Source: Hyphochytrium catenoides (lineage: Eukaryota; Sar; Hyphochytriomycetes; Hyphochytriales; Hyphochytriaceae). From it: a DNA stretch of 13,246 nucleotides. The notes beneath the pieces were generated by a model. It had not been told where the DNA came from. It was given only the letters and a program-made list of their open reading frames with translations, and did not search any database. Made by a program: the position numbers and the translations under genes. Numbering within the stretch: the stretch's first letter is position 1; each line of letters begins with the position of its first letter. The DNA is taken from the NCBI GenBank assembly GCA_900088475.1, contig FLMG01002742.1, forward strand, positions 1 through 13,246. Reading direction: 5' to 3'. Below, piece by piece: positions 1-9,100 of the stretch.

Positions 1-92
1 TTTTCTTTGTCCCTGTAAATCTCTCGGCGGATTTCCAATTCTCAGTTTCTTCCCAGTAAAAGTACTGCCTGCCAGTTTTGATGTGATGATGT

Positions 93-176
93 GATGAAAG
101 CGATTTCGCGTGACCCGATGACCTAACTTACACCAGTACCTGATGATGAAAGCGATGGTGCGTGACCCGATGACCT
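93..176 (+). repeat. Two diverged copies of a 32-bp direct repeat
   Basis: Copy 1 lies at 93-124 and copy 2 at 145-176. They match at 29 of 32 positions, and all three differences fall in a 4-base block in the middle (ttcg versus ggtg). The repeat starts are 52 bp apart. Both copies sit in TGATGA-rich sequence, so replication slippage or a decayed minisatellite is the simplest origin. Confidence 0.8.
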
Positions 177-622
177 GATGACTGCTCTGGAGGACTACGA
201 CTCCCTAGAACTCCAGCGGACAACCGCAATGCATGTCTCCTCCCTTTGTTCATAGACCCATTGACCTCATCATTCAAGTCTACTCGTAGTAGAAACACGA
301 AAATCTCTTCGTGAGTATGAGTACAGACTTAGAGTGGTAGTTCTAATTGTTGACGTTGGCAGCTCCTTTGGTACTGTTGGGTGTTCCACTACTTGAGGTT
401 CCATCAAAATGAAATTTTTTCCTTGTTCTGCTTCCCATCTTGAGGAGGACGGTGTAATACAAGCAAACCGATTCCCCCCCCTTCCCACATCACAGTCCGC
501 CTCATTCGTAGTCGACTCCTCCTCGTCAGGTACTGGTACCCAAGCCCGTCATTGCTCAACTGCTGCAACTTAACTCAGCCAAGCTCGTTCCGCAACTTAC
601 ACAGAGCCAGTACCTCGAGACT

Positions 623-641
623 GGAGGACACGGAGTCCTCC
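623..641. repeat. Small perfect hairpin (7-bp stem, 5-nt loop)
   Basis: GGAGGAC (623-629) and GTCCTCC (635-641) are perfect inverted repeats around the loop ACGGA. The hairpin lies about 75 bp upstream of the bHLH start codon, probably in the 5' leader or promoter. A function is not shown, and a stem this short can arise by chance. Confidence 0.35.
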
Positions 642-713
642 ATCGACCTCACCTGGTACACAACAGTAGCAGGCCCGCAGTTGCTTAGAGACAGAGGTGG
701 ACTGACGGCTAAG

Positions 714-1269
714 ATGCCGAATTCTAGAGAAAGCAGCCACAGCGATGACGATGAACCGCTAGCAGCAAAGTATGTGAGACGCTAGGATAATAGTCTAGTG
801 CATATTACCTTGGCCATCTGACTAGTTTTACGCATGTGTACCAGGCGGCTAAAGGTATCTGTAGTAGCCAACGCCAAGGAGCAGGAGAAGAATAGAAGGA
901 CCAATCACAACGCTGTTGAAAAGCGGCGACAACGAAGAATCAAGGATGCCATCGCGCAGCTTGACCAGGTTCTGAAGGTGATACTAACCAATGCGGTCAA
1001 CTTACTAGAGTATACCGGCTAACGTTCGCTAACTTTTCCTTTATAGAAGCACAAAGTTGTGACTAAGGGTGACAAAGCTTCAGTTCTCGAGGCAGCTGCT
1101 AACTTTATCGATGTAAGAATCTGTTCGTTACGTTATCCAGTTTTAGAGCCACCGCCTCTGACAGTCTCTTGTGCAGCAACTGAGAGTACAAATTCACGAG
1201 ACGGAGGAGGAGAACAACCAGATGAAGGAGTGGATCAAGCATAACGCGGGTGGGAAGGCCTACAACTAG
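714..1269 (+). CDS. bHLH-leucine zipper transcription factor (four exons)
   Basis: Predicted exons are 714-769, 845-977, 1047-1112 and 1177-1269, together encoding 115 residues. Introns have canonical GT..AG ends and all four frames join cleanly. The acidic N-terminus (about residues 8-15) has a CK2-like Ser/Asp/Glu cluster. The basic region is about residues 34-50, helix 1 about 51-63, a Lys-rich loop about 64-73, and helix 2 about 74-85. Helix 2 runs straight into a zipper with a/d positions I84, L87, I91, T94, N98, M101 and I105. His40, Glu44 and Arg47 match the E-box contact residues of Max/USF/MITF-type proteins, but the class B Arg13 position is Gln48. It should bind DNA in the nucleus as a dimer. 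Almost nothing lies outside the bHLH-zip, so it resembles a Max-like partner more than an activator. The start at 714 follows AAG. An upstream in-frame ATG at 552 is possible but less likely. Confidence 0.9.
770..844 (+). other. Intron 1 of the bHLH gene
   Basis: 75 bp, GTATGT donor and CCAG acceptor, phase 2 (AA|G codes Lys19). CTGAC at about 818-822 is a branch-site candidate. It is the only nearby AG that restores the bHLH frame. Confidence 0.85.
978..1046 (+). other. Intron 2 of the bHLH gene
   Basis: 69 bp, GTGATA donor and TTATAG acceptor, phase 0, placed in the loop between helix 1 and helix 2. Two copies of GCTAAC lie before a pyrimidine tract, a clear branch-site arrangement. Confidence 0.9.
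1113..1176 (+). other. Intron 3 of the bHLH gene
   Basis: 64 bp, GTAAGA donor and TGTGCAG acceptor, phase 0, at the junction of helix 2 and the zipper. CTGAC at about 1157-1161 may be the branch site. Removing it keeps the heptad register unbroken. Confidence 0.9.
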
Positions 1270-1684
1270 TGCAACGTTAAAAGTGCTTCTCTGTACCATA
1301 CCGTTATCTGTATATTGAAGTAGGGTGAAGTCAACCAACTGGTGGCACGCGAGGGTTTCAATATAAGTTCCCTAGGCGGGAAGACAAAGGCAAGACAATA
1401 GAATAATGCTACATTTCGGAGTCCTTCAATGGTCTTCCTAATAACCTCGTAAGCAGAGCTTTGTCCCTAAATGTATCTGGTTGAAGGAAGAAAGGCTTTC
1501 CTTTCACTTTAAAGTGAAGAAAGGGAACCTTGGATGTAGGATGAGGCTCAACGTCGGACATCTTGAAAGACGTCCTTACAGGTAGAGTGAGTAGCGAGTA
1601 GGTCTCAGCAGTATAGGTCGGGTCACCATTCCCACCATCCTCCTGCTTTATCCAAAATTTGCTTACATATGGCCTGAAGACGAC
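1270..1684. other. Intergenic stretch, possibly with 5' exons of the next gene
   Basis: No certain gene. Two short candidate first exons for the downstream gene are visible: an ATG at 1429 followed by a GTAAGC donor at 1449, and an ATG at 1541 followed by a GTAGAG donor at 1582. Both have a phase that could join acceptors at 1608 or 1611 into the frame continuing past 1685. The second would require an intron of only 27-30 bp. Neither is strong enough to call. A 16-bp palindrome lies at 1503-1518. Confidence 0.4.
1503..1518. repeat. Perfect 16-bp palindrome between genes
   Basis: TTCACTTT at 1503-1510 is directly followed by its reverse complement. With a bulge, flanking CTTTC (1496-1500) and GAAAG (1519-1523) could extend the stem. 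It lies about 230 bp after the bHLH stop codon and about 165 bp before the next candidate start. It could be a dimer-binding site, a 3'-end structure or chance. Confidence 0.6.
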
Positions 1685-2420
1685 ATGGAAAAAGATTGTC
1701 GTGGTAATGCCAAAGAACTATGGACTTGCGTTAGTTTGACGGCGAAAGCGGAGGAAGCGCGCCAGAGTGTTACTTACATAGAGAGTTCCACCAATCGCGT
1801 ACTGTCAACGAAGAGGAATGGCATAACGTAAGACTCCAGTTGTAAGAAGTGTCAAAGGAGGCACTCGTACCAGGCCCTTTTGGGATACACCAGAGTCAAA
1901 AACCGTTGTAAGGATCGGCAGCCCCAGGACCGTGGTAACAGCCGAAACTATTGAAACGCGTTTTAGAGTTCTGATCTCTTTGGCGAATGGTGCCTCAAAT
2001 ATCAAGGCCCCGAGTTCATCTCCCTTTTCCTCGCTGCCGTCGTCCTGTAGGTGAGATTTATTACTCTATTATTAGGTCACTTGCTAAGACGCCGCAAAGG
2101 TTCTTACCCGTACAGGTTTAGCAGAAGAAAGTGGTTCCCGTTGTGGCACCACTGAGCGGTTAGCTGAGGAGTCTACCGAAAACGCTCGTATGGAGGCTCG
2201 AGAGAAGCTATACCCATCCGGCAAACGTAGTCTGTACGTCTTCAGTTTAGAATCAACTGTCCTCTGCGATAGGACAGGAGCTGATAGTGAGTTGCAACGC
2301 AAGGCGCTCGCTTTAAGCCACAGACACCGGTTGGCAGCGCGAGGAGCTGACATACTGATTGCAACCACCATAGTTCGTCAGTTCCAGCAAATGATGGGTG
2401 CCAGAAAGAAGAAAGTTTAG
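1685..2420 (+). CDS. Hypothetical protein, tentative multi-exon gene
   Basis: I do not recognise this protein. Three stretches in different frames read like coding sequence and can be joined: 1685-1827, 1874-2046 and 2089-2420, giving 215 residues ending at the TAG at 2418. The first donor (GTAAGA at 1828) is good. The second (GTAGGT at 2047) sits next to a better-looking GTGAGA at 2051 that breaks the frame unless a poorer acceptor at 2131 is used. The implied introns are short (46 and 42 bp). The first frame is open upstream to about 1597, so earlier exons are likely. The middle exon ends in a Ser/Pro-rich linker, and the C-terminus is basic, ending in an Arg/Lys cluster. No signal peptide, membrane span or known motif is visible. 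Confidence is moderate that something is expressed here and low on the exact junctions. Confidence 0.4.
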
Positions 2421-2719
2421 AAAATTGTTGAGTGTCCGTTGATGTACGGCATGAAAGCAGGAGCAGAATCAAGATGCTGATGATGCTCTCCACCAGCTCT
2501 TTCTCCTGTGTTTGTTCCACCAAGAAGGGAGAATGTTGGATAAGAAAGGTGATGATGTGATGATGGACACGATTCCGTAAGGCCATGGCTTTTACTTGTA
2601 GGAGACCAACACACCAAATGCCTGGACCAAACTAACAGATTTTGTCTGCGCTAGTTTATATCTGATAATCAGTTAACATAACTGAAAAGATTTTTGAGAT
2701 CCTTGCTAGACGGTAACCG
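2421..2719. other. Convergent intergenic gap
   Basis: This lies between the stop of the plus-strand gene at 2420 and the stop of the minus-strand gene at 2720, so it should hold two 3' ends. It contains TGATGATGTGATGA-type sequence around 2550-2565, resembling that near the left edge of the window. No exon is evident. Confidence 0.4.
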
Positions 2720-3141
2720 CTAGCCTTGAAAGGTTGTGCAATTGTGCCGGCCGCAGTAAAGAAGAAAGACCTCATGCACCATAGAGATTTGCCGTTGCTT
2801 GTTCTGTACAGCTCGTAGTCTACCCCGCAGGCCTTCAATCTCCGCTGCTTGTCTCAACTCGTCTTTCTTCCTTGGACCACAGCCGACCAAAGAAATACCA
2901 CGGCACCGCTCCGCTCCTGGTTGTTCTCCGCCTAAGATCGGTCTGACATGAGGAAAGACCAGCTTCATTGAGCATAGACAGTCTTAACAGTGTACAAGAG
3001 CAGAAAAGGCCAATCATGACTATCTTACAGAAATGTGTGCGGCCCAAACCAAGACGCAGCCATAGAAAGCATGTCTGACCCTATTATGTGCCTTAGTGAC
3101 CATTGAAGATCTTGAAAGAGTGGACTGATAGTTCGCCCCAT
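2720..3141 (-). CDS. Small protein with coiled-coil-like C-terminal half (two exons)
   Basis: Not recognised. On the minus strand, exon 1 is 3141-3029 and exon 2 is 2942-2720, giving 111 residues and a TAG stop. The 86-bp intron (3028-2943) has a GTAAGA donor and a pyrimidine-rich TCATGTCAG acceptor, and it is the only nearby acceptor that enters the exon 2 frame. The N-terminal part (about residues 1-37) is amphipathic with several aromatic residues. Residues of about 64-90 are Lys/Arg/Glu/Gln-rich with regular Leu/Ile spacing, typical of a short coiled coil. The last 20 residues carry two Cys. No transmembrane span is clear. The frame is open upstream to an ATG at 3255, which would overlap the giant gene's first exon on the other strand. 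I chose 3141 to avoid that. The gene is divergent from the giant gene. Confidence 0.45.
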
Positions 3142-3191
3142 CTCCAACACTACATGGCGCTTAGTTTCACTTTCCCACAGCTCCCACCAGT
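3142..3191. promoter_or_regulatory. Very short divergent start region with splice-acceptor-like tract
   Basis: Only 50 bp separate the proposed minus-strand start (3141) from the plus-strand start (3192). On the plus strand, 3161-3180 reads as a pyrimidine-rich tract ending in CACAG, a textbook 3' splice site 11 bp before the ATG. It may accept an upstream 5'-leader exon, or a spliced leader if this organism trans-splices as Perkinsus and dinoflagellates do. No TATA-like element is seen. Confidence 0.4.
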
Positions 3192-6100
3192 ATGAGTCTT
3201 GAAGAAGAGACTCCACCTGTGCGGATACAGGTAGGAGGTAACTCCACAATCCCACCCATGGACATCCCCTCGGTTGCTGCTAGCGACCAGGTTGTCTCAG
3301 CCCACCCCGCTGCATTAGTGGCACCGCTCCAGGCGGAAGTGGTCCCACCCCCTGGCACAGGTATCTCGTACAGCTTGTCGATGCTTTTCCCGGCACTGAC
3401 TTCAGCTCCCAAATAGCCTCCAAACGCTCCGCCACGGAGACGCCAAAGTTGACTCCGGCGGAGGAGGGGCGCGAAAGGCTGAATCCAGACGATTTCATCC
3501 TCCGCGATACCGAAGAATGCCTATACGAACTCCTCTTGAAGCTAGCTTCAAAAGACATTAAAGACTCTATGCAGGGGCGTACGCCTGTCAATGGCTCTGA
3601 TCGTTGCGGCTACGGAACGTCGATGACAGCTCATTTCGAGGTAAAGTCTTTGACAGCAGACCAGCAATGAGAAAAGCAAGAACTAAGTAGTCATCGCAGC
3701 GATTACGACGAGCTTCACAAAATGTTCTGCGCGAGAAGGCAACATATGAGCAGAAGATACTACTTGCTGAGGTCAGCTTTCCTAAATACATACTCCGATG
3801 GACATCTAGGCAACTAACTGCGTTGATAGAGCTCATCCAAACTGCGTTACCGCGGAAAATGTGATAGCAGCACCCCAGAAACCAAGTCCACGTTAAGGAC
3901 CGGCTGGGAGGTCGCTACGCAGCTTCTAAAACAAATTCGTAATCAGTCTCCTGAAATGTTCACTTTAGCTCTGGAGATTATCAGGAAGAACCTATTGTGC
4001 TCCAGGCCACTTTCGTTCAGTGATAATGCGCAGGTTTCGAAGTCCGCCTTGGAGGCGATTGACAACTTCTGCGGGTTTCTGTCGGCGACAGCAGGCGCCC
4101 ACCCCTCCCTTTCCATTAGCGCTGAAATTGTGTCTGTCCTCTCGGAACTATCCATCGCTCGAGCGTCATTACCCATATTACTATCAGCTATCTGCTGGTG
4201 TCTACAAGCTCCTTCGCAGGCAAACGTGAGTCCCAAAATAAGTATTGTCCTCTCTGCGAAAGGAAGAGAGCTAACGTTTACTTACTAGATCAATCTTGCG
4301 AGACCACTTGCAGCCTTAGCTTCGATATCTGAAAAGCAGCTGTACGGGGTTGGTTTGCCAATGGGAGAGCTCTATGCTTGTGGTCAAAACAGCTACGGCG
4401 AACTTAGTATCGGTGACGATGTTGAGAGGCATGCGCTGGCCAAGTCTCAACATTCCGGTAGTCATATTGTCCAGGTCACAGGCGGAAACGAGGTTGTCGC
4501 AGCGGTCACTGGCGATGGAACTTTGCTAACGTGTGGCCTCAACAAGAGCGGACAGTGCGGTCAGGGACACTTCAGCGAGCGGGTAATAACTCTCACACCC
4601 GTTGTCGGCTTTGGGGATCAGAGAGTTGTTAAGGCTATAGCAGGCAATGGCTCAGAGCACATGTTTGCAATAACTAGTGAGGGAAAATTATATTCCTGGG
4701 GGTTCAACGATAGGGGTCAGCTAGGACAGGGTAGCGCCACCACAAAACTTAGCACTCCGAAGCCCATTGAAGCCTTACGGCATAAGACGATTCTAGGCGG
4801 AGCGCTAAGCTATCATCACAGTGCTGTATTCACAGAATCAGGAGAGTTATTCACCTTCGGTAAGTCACCATCACACTGGATCCAAGAATCATGAACTTAC
4901 GATGCTCTTTAGGTATGAACGACTGTGGGCAACTTGGCATTGACAGTACGCAGCATCAGGATCTTCCTCAGCTCGTGACCCTTCTTGGTGGGCAACAGGT
5001 CCAAGGAGCTGGTTGCGGGCTTTATCACACTGTGGTCTGCACTGTTCGTGGAGAAGTCTATTCGTTTGGAAAGAATGACTATGGCCAGCTAGGGTTAGGG
5101 CACAACAAACATGTAAAGGTGCCTTGCGTGGTCCATCTGCCAAACAATGACAAGGCTATCTCCGTTAGTTGCGGATACTATCACACTATTATTGTGTGTG
5201 ACAGTGGTAGCGTTTACTCCTTTGGTAGAAATGATTATGGACAGCTCGGAATCGGAAACAAAGTCAACCAAAACGCCCCCCAGAAAGTCCAGTTGATGAA
5301 TGATAACATAACCGCAGCAGCTTGTGGGTGTTATCACACTCTGCTCCTTGGAGGAACCAGCAAGGTCTTTGTCTTTGGGCGAAACAATAAGGGGCAGCTT
5401 GGGAATAGGTCGACCATGGATGCTCCAGCCCCCATTCCACTCACCCTTCGAGAAAGTATTGCCAAAAGGAAGATTCTTGGAGTTGCTGCAGGCTTCTATA
5501 GCTCATACGTTACGGTAGAGCATATAGGAGAAAACAGTCAGACACAGCCCCTTCGGACTCTCTGTGGCCGCATAGATGTTGATCCATATGGGGAGGTGGA
5601 AGGTCTGAGCAACTTTGGCTCTGTCCATGCATCCGGTATCTCTCTAACTTCTGGCAAATGGTACTACGAGGTCGAGGTTGTTACCAGTGGGCTTATCCAG
5701 ATTGGCTGGGCGGACGGTTACTTTCAAGCTAGCTCAGACCAGGGTGAAGGGGTAGGTGACCATCCGCATTCGTGGGCTTATGATGGGAATAGACAAAAGA
5801 GATGGAATCAGGGCGCGACATCTTACGGCGACCGTTGGGTCAACGGCGACGTTATTGGGTGCTACTTGGATTTGGAATCAGGAGATATGGCTTTTTCTCG
5901 TAATGGGACCAGCCTTGGTGTTGCTTTTGGCAATATCAGATGCGATCCCGAGGATCTTAGATCAGGCTTATGGCCAGCGATCAGCTTAGAAAGGAATCAG
6001 CTCATTAGGATTAACTTAGGCCTTCGACCTTTTAGATATTGTTCCCTAAACGTAGGCTTCCGGTCAGTGCTTGAAGCCTTTGCCCAGCCAAGCTCAGTTG

Positions 6101-9100
6101 CAACGGTTGAGCCTGTGGAGGCTTCCGGTGATGTATCTCCTTTAGGCGACATTAGAGGCTATCGATCCGTGACTGTCGGCGACGATGTCTTCGTGGTTGG
6201 TGGGGATCTTCGAGGTAACGATGACCAATTCAACCCCACAACTCAGACATGGGTATTCCGCCAAAGATTGGGGCTTTGGCAGCCGTGGGTCCCGCTTCCG
6301 GAGCCTGTGCGCCATCATCAACTTGTCGCGGTAGAAGACTACCTCGTCGTCATTGGCGGAGAAAGTAGCGATGACTCCTCTTCTCGACACATGAAGATAT
6401 GGAGATGCGATACGTCTGCTCAATCACTTCAAGAGGCTTCGTGGGAAGTGATCAAAACAAGGGGCAGTGCTGACAACACAGTCCCCAAGGGCAGAGCTCA
6501 TCATGCTGTAGCAGTTATCACTGTCAAGCCGGTGGCGCAGATATTTCTTTATGGAGGACGCTGCACGATGGATTGCTTTTTAGATGACAGTTGGTCCATC
6601 TCCATGAATGACTGGACTTGGTGCCAGCTACCAAATCCTAGTGCACCAAGTCCGGGGCCGAGGATGTCAAGCGGAGCCACAGCTGTTGGGGAGTGGGTCT
6701 ACATCTTTGGTGGCCAGACCCCAACTATGGCAGCTCGAGCTGATCTTTGGCGCTATAATACGTTTGAGCAAGTCTGGCAGCTTTGTTATTCTGACCTGGG
6801 AATAAGAAGAGGAAATGAGGCCCTGGCAGCCTCCCATATGGCGATTCCGGCCGCAAGAGCGCGACACAGTCTTATTTCGGATAGTGCTAATCTTTGGTTG
6901 TTTGGGGGTACAGATCTATCTCGGCAACCGCTAAGTGATCTCTGGAGATACTCTCTCCTCTCGGAAAGATGGTCTAGAGTGAACCTCTCTATGCGTTCGG
7001 CGCCTTCGCAAGTTCAGGCAGTAGAATTCTCTTTCAAGGGTACTCTGATGGCCTCCCTTGGTCCTCCTTGCCTCTTGAAAGGGGACTCCACAGAAGCCAG
7101 TCAGGGTTATGTGGCTCAGGCGACCCAGCTTTCCGTATTCAATGGCCAGTTATGGAGGCTTCAAGGCATCAAGAGGAAGGTGAAGAACAAGGTGACGGGG
7201 TCTGGAGCCTCCTTTGTGGTAGACACTTCCGCCGATATGTCCTCCCAGTCAGTCCTAAGCTATTACGCAATCTATCTCAATGTCCCTACCATGATTTCTG
7301 GAGATTATGAGGTAGCCCTTGCCGCGACCACATCCAGTGCACAGGGGGTGTCTGCTCTTCATGGCGGAATCTGCATGTTGGCTCATCTCGACCGATTGGC
7401 CTGTTCTTCCTTGTTGCCAAGCTCTACTGACCAACCTGTGCAGCCTTCAAACTGTGATTACCGGACCTTATGCATTTTCCCTAGCAGTGACACATTCGAA
7501 TGCCTCCTGAGAATGATTTCGGGGCTGATGGAAAGGTTAGTGGGGCAAACAGGACACCATCTCTCTCAGGGGCAGAAACAAGAGTCAGGGCTTGACCTAA
7601 AGGTAATCTACCCTCTGCAAGCAACTCTACGCATTTTGAAGGTCAACCTCTTCGAAGTCCACAGAGCTAGCGTTCCCTTGGATACCTGTGGCCTGGCGTT
7701 GAGAGGCAAGGAAACGCTTTGTGGTAGACTACGCCAAGTTCTCTTTGAAGTGATTGAGAAAGTCAGCTCCTTGATCACGGCAAAGAATAAGGGCACGGAG
7801 GAAAACGCGCTACCTTTAGAGTTGGTTCTAGAGGAGGCCATATCAGCTGTCCATGTGGGCATTTCGGTCCTCTTCCCCACGGTCACTGAGCGCACCCTTT
7901 TATTGGTCGACCAAGTGAGAAGCTATATGCGAACATTTGACACAAAGTCTCAAACCACTCTGCAACCTTCGGCTAACACAAGTCATATCCTCCTCCCCTT
8001 TCTTCTGCCGAGCTATGTATCCAACGCCGAACTCTTTGCTATCGTTTCAAGCCTCACAGGACCAGGCGGCAACGATTGTCTTGAATACTTGACAGCGCTT
8101 ACTGATCTACTGCTTGACTTAGTCATCACAGACTACAGGATGATTTGGGAGTTGCATCTCGTGAATTCTGCGGAAGAGCTGCTTAGGAATGTGGAAGCGA
8201 GTATTCCCGCTCAATGTCTGCAGCTTCTTCATCAAGCAGCCATTGTTTGCGCGACCACTCATCACAACGAAGGAGGCGATGGGGAGGCAATAGCTTCGAG
8301 CTTTGCCCTTAGTTTTGCCGCCAAGGCTTTGCAATACTCTTCGCAGCTTCTCACTTTTATGCTGGAGAGTTTAAAGCCCTTTTGTGAAGATATTGGCAAA
8401 GCATACAGCACTCCGCGTCCTCGGCTTACATCTGCATTGGAGTTTCTTCGGTCCACGTTGTGCTGCAATCTCTTGTCTTCGATTCTCCAGAGTTTACCTC
8501 ATTTTGCGGTAAAGGTATCAGTCCGCACTGGGAGTTTGATGGAGGAACTCTGGGTCCATACAGAGAGACTCCTAACGTTACTGAAGGACCTCCATTCACT
8601 CCACCCAACGGACTTTGTAGAGGAAGCCACGAAGGAGGAAGAGCAAAAAACAGATAGTAAACTGCCAAGTAGGTCTTTGCCTCAAAGCTGGGTTGTGGTT
8701 TCAAAGAGACTATCTGCCGTCATCTTTCCTGGGCCAGCGAAACAGCCGATCTATGAGCTGACCTCGGTCTACTGTGCTCTGTGGCTGCATCTTCAAAGCA
8801 CAAGATGCTCCTTGCAAGTACCTCGGGGTTACATGACCTCGAATTGCGGCCTAGGCGGCGCCTGGGAAAGCAACAATGGTAGAATGGTCGGCGTGGTCTT
8901 AAACGGGGATGTCAAAGCTGTACTTAGAGCTGATGTGCTGGTTGTGGGCGTGTTCTCGTCTTCCGCATTGGGAACAAATAATGATTGCCTCACAGCTGCA
9001 GATGTCCCGTACGACTCGGTAGACTTCAGTTACTCCTCGCTTGTGCTCTCTTCTCATCTCACGCCCGTGTCTACGAGGAAAGGTACGACCAATTCAATGG

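Larger units (their letters stand above)
1..713. other. Upstream region without a supported gene
   Basis: I see no convincing exon here. Short open frames exist on both strands, but their translations look like random low-complexity sequence and lack good splice sites. A plus-strand frame is open from an ATG at 552 and runs in frame into the bHLH start at 714, so an N-terminal extension cannot be strictly excluded. The stretch holds a diverged direct repeat (93-176), an 8-C run (474-481) and a small hairpin (623-641). It probably contains the bHLH gene's promoter and 5' leader. Confidence 0.5.

Noticed and set aside
93-176. CRISPR-like repeat array
   Set aside because: Only two diverged copies exist, the spacing is 20 bp and the window is eukaryotic.
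270-488. 72-codon minus-strand open frame near the left edge
   Set aside because: The translation is Ser/Thr/Arg-rich without motif or splice context, and it looks like a chance frame.
3861-3897. 37-bp intron in the giant gene
   Set aside because: It keeps frame, but lacks a branch site and is shorter than the others. The 58-bp alternative at 3772-3829 has an ACTAAC branch site. The matter is not settled.
4891-4912. ATG at 4891 as the start of a separate 1,872-residue protein
   Set aside because: It lies inside a 53-bp intron. The RCC1 motif is split across 4859 and 4913, and splicing restores it, so the large frame is an internal exon of a longer gene.
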